NCBI GenBank assembly: GCA_017893485.1
Contig: CM030367.1
Span: 91,225,121-91,289,120, forward strand
Reading direction: 5' to 3'
Source: Hemerocallis citrina
Taxonomy: Eukaryota; Streptophyta; Magnoliopsida; Asparagales; Asphodelaceae
DNA: 64,000 bases
The position numbers and the translations under genes are program-made. This document shows positions 36,396 through 48,454 of this stretch, in pieces (position 1 is the stretch's first letter; each line of letters begins with the position of its first letter). The notes beneath the pieces were generated by a model, which saw only the letters and a program-made list of their open reading frames with translations, made no database searches and had not been told where the DNA came from.

Positions 36396-36931
36396 TGATA
36401 TGGGTCAGATGACGTGGCCCCTTCTGGGCCACAGGATCCCCTCAAAGAGCGTGCACCACCGGATCATCCGGGTCTACCACGTCAGTTTGGAAACCACCCA
36501 GGTCTCTGCCATGTCAGTCCTAAACCACCTCGGACCCACTCCACGTCAGCCCTATACTGCTTGGGCTTCTGCCACGTCAGGCCCATGGGCAACCGGGTCC
36601 AGACCCGGTTGGCTTCTCCTATAATTACCAGATCCTCTACCCCTTGCCAAGGTAATCAATCTTTTCCCTCTAAAACCCTAGTCACTGTTACTCTCTTTTA
36701 GTAGCTGACTAGATCGTCGGAGGGTCTGCCACCGGGACAAACCCCGGTGTTTCTAGACCGTGTGCAGGTACACGAGACTCCGGATCCGAACCTCCAAGAT
36801 CCGAGCCGAGCATCCAATCTCCACCTCACTCCCGCCTACTCCCGAGTCGTTCCTCCAGCTGAGGGTCGGGGCCACCGTCCGCACGTAAGGTTTCGCAAAA
36901 ATACAAATCGAGAAGAACTCCACCTGGTGCA

Positions 36932-36976
<45 letters not shown>

Positions 36977-36990
36977 AACAAACCGCATCA
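36396..36990 (+). repeat. Tat element 5' LTR
   Basis: U3 repeats cacgtcag-type words. The TATA box reads TATAATTA (36620-36627) where the 3' LTR has TATAAATA, so this copy is mutated. A run of 42 C lies at 36933-36974 close to the LTR end; the 3' LTR has only about nine C there. Confidence 0.93.
36410..36580 (+). promoter_or_regulatory. cluster of TGACGT/ACGTCA-type motifs in LTR U3
   Basis: TGACGTGG at 36410, then ccacgtcag at 36477, ccatgtcag at 36509, ccacgtcag at 36541 and ccacgtcag at 36572. The 3' LTR repeats the series. Such words are bZIP (as-1/G-box-like) sites in plants; a role in LTR transcription is inference. Confidence 0.5.
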
Positions 36991-36993
36991 GGT

Positions 36994-37010
36994 TGGCGCC
37001 GTTGTGGGAA
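36994..37010 (+). other. Tat element primer-binding site
   Basis: TGGCGCCGTTGTGGGAA starts three bases after the LTR end. This TGGCGCC type is usual for Tat/Athila elements (Arg- or Asp-tRNA primers) and differs from the Met type used by the other elements here. Confidence 0.8.
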
Positions 37011-37074
37011 CTCTCTAGTGCAGACGCCGGCCCGAGCTTAGCCATCAACGGTATCCCGTCCATCCGAGCTCACA

Positions 37075-39344
37075 TGGCGCCCAAGGCCAGGAGAGCTGTC
37101 ACCTTTGCGCGTCGCCAGGACGTCCCTCCTCAGGACAACCCTGCCGACGCTCATGGATCCAACAACCCGGGGATCAGCCATGGACACCAGTCAGTGGCCT
37201 CCCGTTCGGTTGTGCCCGACCTATGCGGGGTCATCCAGAATAGACAATAAAGCCGGACTAGGGGAGGGGCCGCTTTCAACTCGGTCCCGAACCATCCCAG
37301 ACCACCGCCCCACGGACGGGCGCCGGCGCTCAGCCGCATCGGCAGGAGGCCACCGGTCCAACATAGGCGGGCTGAACGAGCCCCAGTCACCCACCAGGAG
37401 TTCCAGAACTTCCGGAAAGAGATCTTGGAGGCCATCCGTGGGGTCCCTGTCGACAAGACGGACCGCCGCTCTAACTCACGCTCGGACATCGAGGCCAGGG
37501 CGTCCTGCGGCCCGACTGTCCCGCCGGAGTATGACGATGACGTCTTGAAACGCCTCCAAGAAATGGAAGACCGCCTCGACCACTTTGACGACAGAGGCCC
37601 GAGGCCGGCCCAGGGGCACAGGCCCACCCGACCTCCTTTCTCCACCGCCATCTTGCAGGCCGAAATTTCTCGGAATTTTCGTCCCCCACAATTCGAGACT
37701 TATGACGGTGAGGGTGATCCTGCTGATTACATGGAGGACTTCAAGACTGTTATGATGATTCACAGCGCATCGGATCCCCTCCTGTGCCGCACCTTCCCCG
37801 CCACCCTCCGGGGCCCGGCTCGGGAATGGTTCTCCAAGCTCACCCCCGGCTCCATCTACTCTTTCGACCAACTGGAGAGCGATTTCCTTACCCACTTCGT
37901 GACCAGCCGAAAGGCCGAAAGGACGAGTGCGTCCTTACTAGGCCTCCGATAGAAGGAAGGGGAGTCGCTTCGGCTGTTCGTCCGAAGGTTCACCACTGAG
38001 GCGAGGTCGGTGTCCTCCCTGGACCCAGGGGTCGCCTCGGCAGCATTCCGACACAACGTCCGGCACGGCCAGCTGAAGGCATTCCTGGCAAAGAAGCCCC
38101 CGATCGATTTTCCTGACCTCCTCAATCGGGTCGAAAAGTACATCCGGGCCGAGGAGGCCCTGAATCCAGAGGACCCCAAGGAGATTCCCGGAAAGGGGAA
38201 ACGCAAGGCTGACGAGGCGGAGCCAGCAAAGAAGGTCCCCAGAGATGGGAGCATCGTGAAAAGAGTCCCTCCTGTCCCCCGCTTCGAGAGGTACACTTCG
38301 CTGATGCAAAACGTGTCAGCTATCCTCTTAGCGATCGAAAATAGGGACCTCGTGTAATACCCTCCGCGACCGACCAACAACAACAAGAAGAGGGACTAGT
38401 GGTTTTACTGCCGCTTCCACCTGGACAATGGGCAAGACACGGACCATTGCCGTGCCCTGAAGAACGAGATCGAGGCCCTCATCCAACGAGGGTACCTCTG
38501 GGAGTTCAAGAGGGAAGACGTTCAGGACCAGAGGGACGCGAGGAACCGGAGGCCTTCCCCTCCTCCTCGAGCGCCCAGACAGCATCCCGAGCAGGACCCC
38601 GAGCATGAAGAACCCAAGGGTCAGACCATCTTACATTGCATCCACGAAGGGCCCATGGGAGGGGAATCCAACACTTCCCGCAAGGCGTTCGTCTGTGGGG
38701 TCAACGCCGTCCAGGGCCCCCTCATCCCTCAGGTCCAGCAACTCCCTATCTCCTTCTCTGCAAAAGACCTGGAGGGAGTTCGACTCCCGCACTGCGACAC
38801 GCTCGTCATCAGCCTCAGCATGGCGAACTTCGAGGTTCGTCGCATCCTTGTGGACAACGGGAGCTCGGTAAACATCCTCTTCCTTGAAGCATTCGAGAAC
38901 CTGAAGCTCTCCCGGGATAAGCTGAAGCCAGCCGGGTACACATTGCATGGATTCTTCGGCATCCCGGTGGCCATCGAGGGGATCGTGACCTTGGACGTCA
39001 CCACTGGTACGACCCCTCATAGGCGAACCGAGTTGATGGAGTTCATGGTTGTAAACGTCAAGCCAGCCTACAATGCCATCCTCGGTCGTCTCGGGCTTTG
39101 CTCCCTACAGGCGGTTCCCTCGGCCTACCACCAAAAGCTAAAATTCCCTACCAAGTCTGGTGTCGGAGTAGTCCAAGGGAACCAAGAAGCAGCATGCTCT
39201 TGCTATGTGACGGTAATCAGGGGTGGTGTGTTCCCCTTGGATGCCGTCCAGCTACAGCCCGAGAGAACCCAGCCAGAACCAGAGCCAACAGACGAATTAG
39301 AAGATGTCTCGTTCGAGACTAGGGACGCGTCAAGGTGTTTCTGA
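37075..39344 (+). pseudogene. Tat gag and protease, one frame with several stops
   Basis: All in one frame from ATG at 37074-37076 (MAPKARRAVTFARRQ). Gag core includes FRPPQFETYDGEGDPADYM, then REWFSKLTPGSIYSFDQLES (about 37680-37895). A zinc-finger-like YCRFHLDNGQDTDHC lies near 38405-38450 and leads to IEALIQRGYLWEF. The retropepsin motif VRRILVDNGSSVNILF (38834-38881) uses the D-N-G-S form common in Tat elements and is followed by the ILGRLG flap segment. In-frame stops at 37248, 37950, 38355, 38397 and 39342 break it. There is no frameshift in this part, so the damage is mostly point mutation. Confidence 0.88.
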
Positions 39345-42300
39345 GTGAGCTGCTCCCTCACTCCCGACCTCAAATCTGCCCTGATCGACTGCATTCGCCA
39401 CAACGTCGACCTTTTTGCCTGGAAGCCCTCCGATATGCCCGGTATCTCTGAAGACCTCATAATGCACAAACTCAGCGTGATCTCCGGCTCGAAGCCGATC
39501 ATCCAGAAGCGACGTAAGTTCGCTCTGGAGAGGCAACAGGCGGTGAAAGCAGAGGTGGACAAGCTCTTGTCCGCCCGTTTCATACAGGAGGTCAGCTACC
39601 CTGAGTGGCTGGCGAACGTCGTGATGGTCAAAAAAGGCGAGCAAGAGCTGGAGGATCTGTATAGACTTCACAGACCTCAACAAGGCGTGCCCCAAAGATC
39701 CGTTCCCCCTCCCCAGCATCGACGCTCTGATCGACGCTACATCGGGTCACGAGCTCCTTTCTTTCATGGACGCCTTCTCGGACTATAACCAGATCCGAAT
39801 GTTCCCTCCTGATATTGCCAAGACGTCCTTCGTCATGGACCAAGGTCTTTACTGCTACCAGGTTATGCCCTTCGGGCTGAAGAATGCCGTTGCTACTTAT
39901 CAGAGGCTCGTTAACCGAGTCTTCAAGGATCAAATTGGGCATAATATGGAGGTGTACGTCGACGACATGCTCGTCAAGATTCAGCGAGGACAGGATCACG
40001 TCGCCGACCTGGAAGAGGCCTTTGGGGTCCTTTGGACCCACAACATGAGACTCAATCTGGCAAAATGTGCATTCGGCATCTCCTCGAGAAAATTCCTCAG
40101 GTTCATCGTCAGCCAGCACGGTATCGGGGCGAACCCCGAAAAAATCCAGGCCATAATTGACACGGCCCCTCCCAGAAACGTCAAAGAAGTCCAGAGGCTA
40201 ACGGGAAGATTGGCGGCCATCAGCCGTTTCCTCTCCAAGTCAGGAGCGAAGTCCCTCCCATTCTTCAAGGCACTGTGCGGAACCAGAGGATTTGAGTGGG
40301 GTACTCAGCAGTAAGAGGCGTTCGCCAAATTGAAGGAGTACCTCGCCAACCCTCCTCTCCTCAGTAAGCCTGAACCAGGTGAGCCCCTCTGGCTTTACCT
40401 TTCGGCTTCGAAGAGCGTGCTCAGCACCGTCCTCGTTCGAGAAGAGGAAGGAGTCCAAAAGCCTCTGTACTTTGTGAGCAAGGTTCTGCTCTCCGTCGAA
40501 ACCAGATACTCCCGGATGGAGAAGATAGCATACGCCCTGGTCATGGCCGCGCGGAAGCTCCGTATCTATTTTCAGGCGCATTCAGTCCAGGTGCTCACGG
40601 ACCAGCCTCTGAAGGCCGTGCTCTATAAGCCCGAGAGCTCGGGACGACTAGTCAAATGGTCGATCGAGCTCAATCAATACGACATCGGCTACCAGCCAAG
40701 GATGGCCATCAAAGGGCAGGCCCTCGCCGAATTCATCACGGAATGTACCATCTTCGAGCAACCCGAAAGTAAGGAGGCCAACCAGACGTGGGAAGTTTAC
40801 GTCGATGGTTCCTCCTGTGAAGCGGGGAGTGGTGCGGGCATCATTCTGTGGGGTCCTGACGGTTTCCTCCTTCAATATTGCCTTCGCATTAACTTTTTGG
40901 CCTTTAACAACGAGGCTGAGTACGAGGCCATGATCGCCGGGCTCACCCTGGCATATCAGGCCAGTGCCAGGCAGATTAGGGCTTTCAATGACTCTCAACT
41001 CGTGGTCAACCAGATTACCGGAGAGTATGAGGCCCGTGACGACCGGATGATCAAGTACCTGGCTGCGGTCCAACGGCTATTGATGTCCTTCGACGAGTCG
41101 ACGGTCTTAAGGATCCCCAGGGAACAGAACGCTCAGGCCGACGCTCTGTCGAAGTTGGCTTCCTCTTCCTTCGAAGGCCTCGATCGCACCGTCCTCATCG
41201 AAGTTCTCCTAAAGCCGAGTACGGACTTCCCCGAGACTCTCTGCATTGAAGACGGAGCTCCTCTTGACGATTGGACCACTCATATCAAGAAATTTCTAAT
41301 CAAGGGAGAGCTCCCCGAAGACCGAGCCGAAGCGAGGCGGGTCAAGGTCTGTTCAGAAAGGTTCACCGTGATCAACGCGATCCTCTTCAAAAGGTCATTC
41401 ACAACGACGGACGAAAGATCCTACCTCCGCTGTCTGACCCCCGATGAAGAAAAGTACGCTCTCAGGGAGCTACATGAGGGAATCGGCGCGTGCCATATGG
41501 GAAACCGCTCGCTTGCGCGAAAGGCTTTGAACCGGGGGTACTACTGGCCCACGATGTTGCAAGACGCCCTCGCCCTGGGAAAGAAGTGTGGCCCCTGTCA
41601 ATGGTTCTCCCCCATGAAGAGGGCTCTGCAAGCAAACCTTCGTTCCATGGCCAGTCCGACCCCCTTTGCAATGTGGGGGATGGATCTGGTAGGCCCATTT
41701 CCAAAGGCAACGGGCCAACGAAAGTTTCTCATAGTGGCAATAGATTACTTCACGAAGTGGATCGAGGCGGAGCCATTAGCCACGATCACCGAGCAGCAGA
41801 CCCAACAGTTTTTCTGAAAGTATATCGTCTGCCGGTTTGGGATCCCACAGGTGCTCATTACTGACAATGGGACTCAGTTCGCGGGTAAACATTTCCAAAA
41901 GTTCTGCGAGGATCTCGGGATCCAGCAACGTTTTTCTTCAGTATGCCACCCGCAGTCAAATGGTCAGGCCGAGAATGCGAACCGCCAAATCCTTGACGGT
42001 CTTAAAAAGCAACCCGATAACTCTTCCAAGGGGTTATGGGTCGATGAGCTTCCGAGCGTTCTCTGGGCCCATCGAACCACAAAGAGGATCCCCACAGGAG
42101 AGTCGCCATTCAATCTGACATACGGCACAGAGGCCATCATTTCTCTGGAGATCGGGATCCCTTCACCTCGGATCATGGCCTTCGATGAAGCAAGCAACTC
42201 TGTACAGCTATGAGCCAACCTGGACCTTATAGACGAGGTCAGGGAGAAGTCCGCCATTTGAAGGAACATCTACCAATAGAAGATCGAAAGGTTCTACAAC

Positions 42301-42528
42301 AAAAAGGTGCGTCCCACCGACATCAAGTTCGGAGATCTCGTCCTTCGGAAGCTGGCGGTATCCAACCCCGGCCAAAAGAGGAAACTGGCTCCAAACTGGG
42401 AGGGCCCATATAAGGTATCGGGGGTCGTATGCCCGGGCACGTACCGCCTAACCGATCCAGAGGGCAAGGCTGTCAAAAGGCCCTGGAATGCAGAGCACCT
42501 CATCAAATTCCTAGAAGGGGAGGGTTAG
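39345..42528 (+). pseudogene. Tat pol: RT, RNase H, archaeal-type RNase H, integrase
   Basis: It continues the gag frame to about 39636, where one extra G shifts the frame. From there RT continues with MDAFSDYNQIRM, PFGLKNAVATYQRLVN and YVDDMLVK (39955-39978). A Ty3-type RNase H follows (about 40370-40640), then a second RNase H beginning WEVYVDGSSCEAGSGAGII (about 40789-41165), the Tat-specific duplication. Integrase has the HHCC finger (CHMGN..., CGPC; about 41468-41605), a catalytic core with Asp in GMDLVG and in TDNGTQF, Glu in NGQAENANR, and the C-terminal GPYKVSG domain. Stops at 40312, 41815 and 42211 and more near 42260 interrupt it. The frame ends at TAG 42526-42528. Confidence 0.92.
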
Positions 42529-42659
42529 CCTCTACAGCCCGTGTAAAATTATTAAGGATGTAATCGGCACGTTGTGCCTTGTTTTTTGTAAAGTTCAAAT
42601 ATGTTGTAATTATACCAGCTTTTTTAAAACAAGTTTTGGCTTCGTGTTAGTTCTCATTA

Positions 42660-43015
42660 AAAACATGTCTCGGGCTCGGCGCTCGGATAGCACCGCGAGC
42701 CAGAAAAGCTTCACTTACAAGCTTACAGCTCGGCGCTCGATAGCACCGCGAGCTAGAAAAGCTTCCCTTACAAGCGTATGGCTCGGCACTCGAATAGTAC
42801 CGCGAGCCAGAAAAGCTTCCCTTACAAGCTTACGGCTCGGTGCTCGGATAGCACCGCGAGCCAGAAAAGCTTCCCTTACAAGCTTACCGCTCGACACTCG
42901 GATAGCACCGCGAGCCAGAAAAGCTTCCATTACCAGCTTACGGCTCGGCACTCAGATAGTACCGCGAGCTAGAAAAGCTTCCCTTACAAGCTCGCGGCTT
43001 GGCACTCGGCTACAC
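42660..43015. repeat. 54-bp tandem repeat array (about 6.5 copies)
   Basis: Starts of gctcgg(c/t)(g/a)ctcg fall at 42674, 42728, 42781, 42835, 42889, 42943 and 42997, a 53-54-bp spacing. Each unit has the core ctcggatagcaccgcgagcc followed by agaaaagcttcccttacaag. The core's ggctcg and cgagcc can pair as a hairpin. It starts about 130 bp after the pol stop. Confidence 0.92.
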
Positions 43016-43019
43016 ACGT

Positions 43020-44215
43020 ACCGTCGACCCCGAGCAAGGCCGTGGATTTTTTCAAAAGTCACTCGACTGATATGCTCGGCGACTACATTCAGCCACGCCA
43101 CATTACCGACTTTCTCCCCGGTGTGGGGGCTCGGCATCTGCCCATAGCATGGTTTGTGCTTCTTCAAGCCCATCAACCTATGCACAAGGCAGCAACCGCC
43201 AGCTACACCCGTACTGTCTTCCTTAGAACAAGTGTGAGGGCTCGTCGTCGACCCCGAGCAAGGCTGAGGCTTTCTTCAAAGCCACTCTACCGTTATGCTT
43301 AGCGACGAGCTTCAGCCATGCCCATTACCGGCCTTTTCCCCGGTGTGGGGGCTCGGCATCTGCCCCTAGCATGGTTTGGACTTCTTCAAGCCCATCAACC
43401 TATGCACAAGGTGGCAACCGCCAGCTACACCCGTACCGTCTTCCTGGGAACAAGTGTGGCGGCTCGTCGCCGACCCCGAGCAAGGCCGAGGCCTTCTTCA
43501 AAGCCATTCGATCGTTATGCTCGGCGACGACCTTCAGCCACGCCCATTACCGGCATTCTCCCCGGTGTAGGGACTCGGCATCTGCCCCTAGCATGGTTTG
43601 GGCTTCTTCAAGCCCATCAACCTATGCACAAGGCGGCAACCGCCAGCTACACCCGTACTGTCTTCCTGAGAACAAGTGTGGCGGCTCGTCGTCGACCCCG
43701 AGCAAGGCCAAGGCTTTCTTCAAAGCCACTCGACCGTTACGCTCAGCAATGACCTTCAGCCACGCCCATTATCGGCTTTCTCCTCGTTGTGGGGGCTCGA
43801 CATCTGCCCCTAGCATGGTTTGGGCTTCTTCAAGCCCATCAACCTATGCACAAGGCGGCAACCACCAGTTACACCCATACCGTCTTCCTGAGAACAAGTG
43901 TGGGGGCTCGTCGTCGATCCCGAGCAAGGCCGAGGCTTTCTTCAAAGCCACTCGGCCGTTACGCTCGGTGACGACCTTCAGCCATGCCCATTACCGGCTT
44001 TCTCCCCGGTGTGCGGGCTCGGCATCTGTCCCTAGCATGGTTTGGGCTTCTTCAAGCCCATCAACCTATGTACAAGGCGGCAACCGCCAGTTACACCCGT
44101 ACCGTCTTCCTGCGAGCAAGGGATGGGGCTCGTCCTCGACCCCGAGCAAGGCAGTGGCTTTCTTCAAAGCCACTCGACCAATACGCACGGTGGTGACCGT
44201 CCACCATGACCACTT
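43020..44215. repeat. 222-bp tandem repeat array (five copies)
   Basis: The word catctgcccctagcatgg (or a near variant) recurs at 43135, 43357, 43579, 43801 and 44023, exactly 222 bp apart each time. 222 is a multiple of three, and one frame stays open for 289 codons (43371-44240) across the array. Whether that frame is translated is unknown; its composition (Ser, His, Arg rich) matches no family I recognise. Each unit includes a gaccccgagcaaggccgagg segment and a cattaccggc...ctccccggtgt segment. Confidence 0.92.
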
Positions 44216-44959
44216 CAGCAAAGTTTTCATTAAGATTTAGGGCACCCGCCTTCGGCAAACATCCCGAGCTTCGAGTCGTTGTTTGACCCTCCTCTCACCC
44301 GCGAGCAACTCGAGGTTTACAGCTTTCAAAAGCCAAAACCCCGAACTGTTCGAGGGCAGCAGGGGTGCCACCGACTAAAGGCTCTCTCCGATCCTCCGAT
44401 CCCCCGAATCAATTGACCGGCCCACCACTCACCAACGAACAACCCGGGGTCTTACGTCTCTCATGGCCAAAACCCCGAATTGTTCCAGGGTGATTGGTGC
44501 ACCACCAATCCGGAGCCCTCAGACCAAAGTTCTAATTTTGAGGCGCCCGCCTTCTGCAGGCACCCAAATCGAATTGCAGATCAGCCAATCTCAATCCCTG
44601 ACTACCAACAAGGAGCGGAGGGGGGTCATATAGCCCCCTAAGAAGCGCAGTTATTGCATCTAGGAAGCCCAAACGGTGGAAGGCGAAACGTCGCCATTAA
44701 TGCCTATCGGAAGGCGAAACGTTGCTATTAATGCTCATCGAGAGGCGAAACGCCATGGATTATGCAACGCTATGGATTATGCATCTCCTGCGCAAAGTCA
44801 ATGTGTGGTCTTTCCGCCTCGGCGGCGACCCCTTTTTCCAAGGCCGAGCTCGGCGTCAACCCCCACTCAATGAAATTCTCAGGGTTAAAGAAGTCGGGAG
44901 TCTATTTTTATTATTACTCATCGCACGCCCGTAATGGCGGCACAAATACAATGAAAAAC
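44216..44959. other. Tat 3' region spacer
   Basis: It is GC-rich and non-coding as far as I can tell. It carries short repeats: ccaaaaccccgaa(c/t)tgtt occurs twice (about 44333 and 44469), and gaggcgaaacg-type words occur three times at 44680-44755. Confidence 0.6.
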
Positions 44960-47900
44960 TTACAAATCACTCGCACTCGGCTTAAAACTCAAAGTTGGCG
45001 CTTCCTTTGGGTTCCCTCTCTCGCTCGGTCGGCCCGATCGGGGAAGGTTCCCCCGCCACCAAGCTTTCGGCATTGTCAGGCTGGGGGCCCCCTCCAATAA
45101 AAAAGTCAAAGATGGTCCTAAAACTGAATTGCTCGCCCTCTTGATCAAAACAGTGCCTAGAACCAGCTTCAACCTGCGGATCTCCAACTCTTCCTCAACC
45201 ACGACCTCACGAAGAAAATACTCCGAGGCCGACCGCCTGCTGGAGGTGTCCCAGATCGACCAGTCTGTCTTGATTACCCACCAGTCCCGGTCGGCTATGG
45301 CTTTCCTCAGACGAGCGACCTCCAAGCCAAGCTCCCTGGACTTGTTCATGAAATAATTCACTACGGCCGCTCGGTCTTGAGCCTGTTTTTGTTGGCAAGC
45401 CAAAGCCGTCTCCTTGGCCTCCAGCCCAGCTCGGATCAAGGGGTCCTCGACGGATATGGGGTCGGTGTACCCAAGACCCTCTATCAAAAAGACGGAGAAA
45501 CGAGTCACAAAAGAGACTAAAGAAGCACAAGTCATGGAGCATCGGCCAAAAATCATCTTTCATTAGTTTCAAAATCTTTGCGCTACAAAATGCGGTGGCC
45601 AGTCCGCGCGGGGCATTTACAAAAATCTAAAAAGAAAAAGACCTAAACTAAGCTTTGGGGGGGGGGGGGGGCACCTCTTCGTCAGCCAGGTCGCCCCCGA
45701 CCTCCTCTTGACGAGGATCTCCCATCTCCTCGCCGCCGGGTGTTATCGGAAGATCCGGCTGCCAGCTATAGTGAAGGTGGTCGACCCTCTGGTCCGGGTA
45801 GATCATCCGGAAATGCTCCTTGGCCCGATCATAGGCCTTGTCCTGTGCCAGGATCAGGGCATCCGCAATGGTGATCTCTGCCTGCTTGAGGGCCTTCCGC
45901 CCCTTCTCCGCTTCTTCCTGAATCTTCTCCTTAAGGCGATCTACGTCCTTCTTGTGGTGGTCGAAGATCGAGGTCATCTGAGCCTCATGGATGGCCTCCA
46001 TACTCCGAGCCTCCTTTAGCTCGTATGTCACCTTGTTCAATTCGTAGAGGTACTTCTCCGCGTTCCTCCTCTCGATGAGGATCTCCTTCTCCAAGCACTC
46101 CTGAAAGTGCTGCCCGTGAAGCATCGCCTGTCCGAGGAAGATAGAGTCAGATGAATCCTAGAATCTATAATCGATACAAAGTCACTAACACTCACCGAGA
46201 TCTGCGCCTGAGACCACCGCATGAAGTCTTGCTAAGACGTCTGCACCGCCAGCGCCATCCGATCTCTCTCGGTGGCAATGTTCCTGACCACCTCAATGGC
46301 CACGGGACCTTCAAGCAGGGAGTCCCTGCGACGACCGACCAATTAGGAGCGTGCAGCCGAAGTCCCTGTCGCCCCACCATCTGCTCGGTGGTAGGCCGAG
46401 TTGGGGGGAGCCTCTGCTCCGGGGCCTCGGAAGTCCTCTTGCTAGCCGAGCTTCCCCCCTCCTCCCGAGATGCCCTCAGCGTGTGGTGGTGCTGCTTCTT
46501 TGTTCTCTTCGGGGCTGGCTCCACGGCTGCCGAGGTCGGTCCCTTGCTGGACACTGCGCCTTGAGTGGCCGCCTTATCCTGCTCTGCCTTCTTCTCCTTC
46601 TCAGTCCTTCTCTTGGCGGCAGCAGCCAACAAGGCACGCCTGTCGTCAATCTGGTTGGCCATCATCTCTGCAAAATAGAAGAGAAGCTAACGTTAACACG
46701 AAGGCAAAAAGATATAAATTTAGAACAAAAACATACTAGGGTCGGCTGGGCTCAGTCTGGCTCGGGCCAGGTGCGTCTCCGTCACTCGAGGACACGCTAT
46801 GCGGTGCCCACTCACAATCTTCTCCACCTTCGCCCACTCTTTCTCCGTCAGCTCGCTACGCTTTGGAGGCTTGTGGTTCGGCTTGAAGAAGTTCCAGGCT
46901 GTCGGAATCCCCCAAAACTCCTCGCTTCGGACTATGAAATACTTCTCCTTTCACCCTTTGATGGAGTCCGGACGGCCGTGCATCACCTTCTTATGAGGTC
47001 TAGGCAAGAAGTAGAAGATCCCCTTTGCATCGCCCAGAGAACTAATCTCCAAGATGGCGCGGAAGTACGTTAGCCTCGGCTCGGCCCCCTTCTCTTGGCA
47101 CTTCAAGATAAAGCAGATCAAGTGCTTTCAAGAGTTGGGACCGTATTGCATCGGGCATAGCTTCGCCCAGTTCAAGACCCGCTTAACGAAGGGGTGCAGT
47201 GGCAGCCTTAGTCCTGAGATGAAGGCGTCCTCGGGAAAAATACAATAACCCGGTGCGAGGGTAGTAGTTGGGCGAATACCGGGCTTGGAATCAGAACCTC
47301 GAACTCTCGAGGAATGAAGTAGGCCGCCCTCAAGACATGGAGGTAGTCCACCTTCAAGACACATGGAATACCATCCATTCTGATCTTCACCCGACTTTCG
47401 TTGCCCGACACCGAAGGAAGAGGATCGAAGTCTTTAACATCGTCAGGATACATCCTGATCGACCCTGGATTTTTGAATGAGACCAGGGCAAATTCGAACC
47501 TCGGTCTAGGGGCGTATTTGTCCGGTGGAAGGGGGCTATCCGGAAGGCTCAACCTTCTCTTCTTCCTGCGAGGACGAGCCTTCCTATCTGGAGACGGCGT
47601 CGACAAAGGCAGCAGAGGGGGGGGGGGATCACCCTCGCCCCCGGCTACGCCTCCTGCAGTGCCTTCGCCCGCACCTCCTCGAGCATCGGCCTCCCCCGCG
47701 TTCCGATCAGGCTCCCCCTGATTCCCTTCGGAGTCATTCTCGCCCTCAACGGCACCCTCTCCCTCGGAATCCTGCTCCTCCTCATCACCCTCATCATCAA
47801 CGGCCCCCTCTCCCTCAGAATCCTGCTCCTCCTCATCACCCTCATCCTCAATGTCCCCTTCTCCTTCGGGATCATGCTCTTCTTCGTCGACCTCTTCCTT

Positions 47901-48110
47901 CTCGCCCTCATCCGCAGGCTCCTTCCCCGGCCTACGGGACCTCAATGGTGACACAACGAAGACCACATCATCCCTGCCATCTGACCCTGGATCTGACAAT
48001 ACCTCCTCCTTGATCCCATAGTCGCCCAAGGACCAAGACGTCACTGATTCAGCTTCCTTCGCAGAACTGCCTGACGAGCTCGCCTCGAAGCCGGACTGAG
48101 AGCGCGACAT
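44960..48110 (-). pseudogene. antisense gene of the Tat element (PF04195-like, multi-block)
   Basis: It runs opposite to gag-pol. Block 1 starts with ATG at 48110 (MSRSQSGFEASSSGSSAKEA), has a long Asp/Glu-rich repeat region (EGEGDIEDEGDEEEQD), and then a basic patch RRKKRRLSLP. The conserved part runs through PEDAFISGLRLPLHPFVKRV near 47180-47240 in a second frame, so a frameshift lies near 47250. It continues to about 46740 (KGIFYFLPRPHKK, ELTEKEWAKVEKIVSGHR). Block 2 (46665 down to about 46190) begins MMANQIDDRRALLAAAAKRR. Block 3 (46124-45648) is a likely coiled coil with a proline-rich end. Block 4 (45556-44960) is again helical. The conserved part resembles the plant 'putative gypsy type transposon' family (PF04195). 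Function is unknown; intervening stretches could be introns or decay. Confidence 0.72.
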
Positions 48111-48258
48111 TACGAGTAAGAGATACTAACTTGAAATATTGACCATATAATCACCGGAAAAAGGTTGCCGACGGCAATTAAGACCCTGTTCTTTAAAGTT
48201 GAAAATTGCAAGTAAAGAGAAATGAAGGAAAGAAAAGTGGGGAGGGGGGGGGGGGGAG

Positions 48259-48265
48259 ATTTATA
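48259..48265 (-). promoter_or_regulatory. candidate TATA box for the antisense gene
   Basis: The minus strand reads GTTATAAATCTCCCC; TATAAAT lies about 150 bp upstream of the antisense ATG at 48110, a normal plant TATA-to-start distance including a leader. No transcript data are available, so it is a candidate only. Confidence 0.45.
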
Positions 48266-48454
48266 ACAGGGAAAGCGACTCCTCAATTTTCACGAAAAGA
48301 TCTAGCCGTTGGATCTTAATCATCAAAATCTAATGGCCGCTAGGATCTAGAGTTGCTTCGATTCTTGCGCACATGACGTCAGCAGTTGGCACAAAATTAC
48401 CTTAATGCCCCCCAGGCCTTGTTTCCACAAAATGGCTTTTCCAACAAGTCAGGG

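Noticed and set aside
37151..41073. Several minus-strand frames of 100-176 codons opposite Tat gag-pol
   Set aside because: Shadows of the GC-rich gag-pol frame; no family features.
42715..43185. Minus-strand frames in the 54-bp array
   Set aside because: Repeat artefact, complementary to the plus-strand frames.
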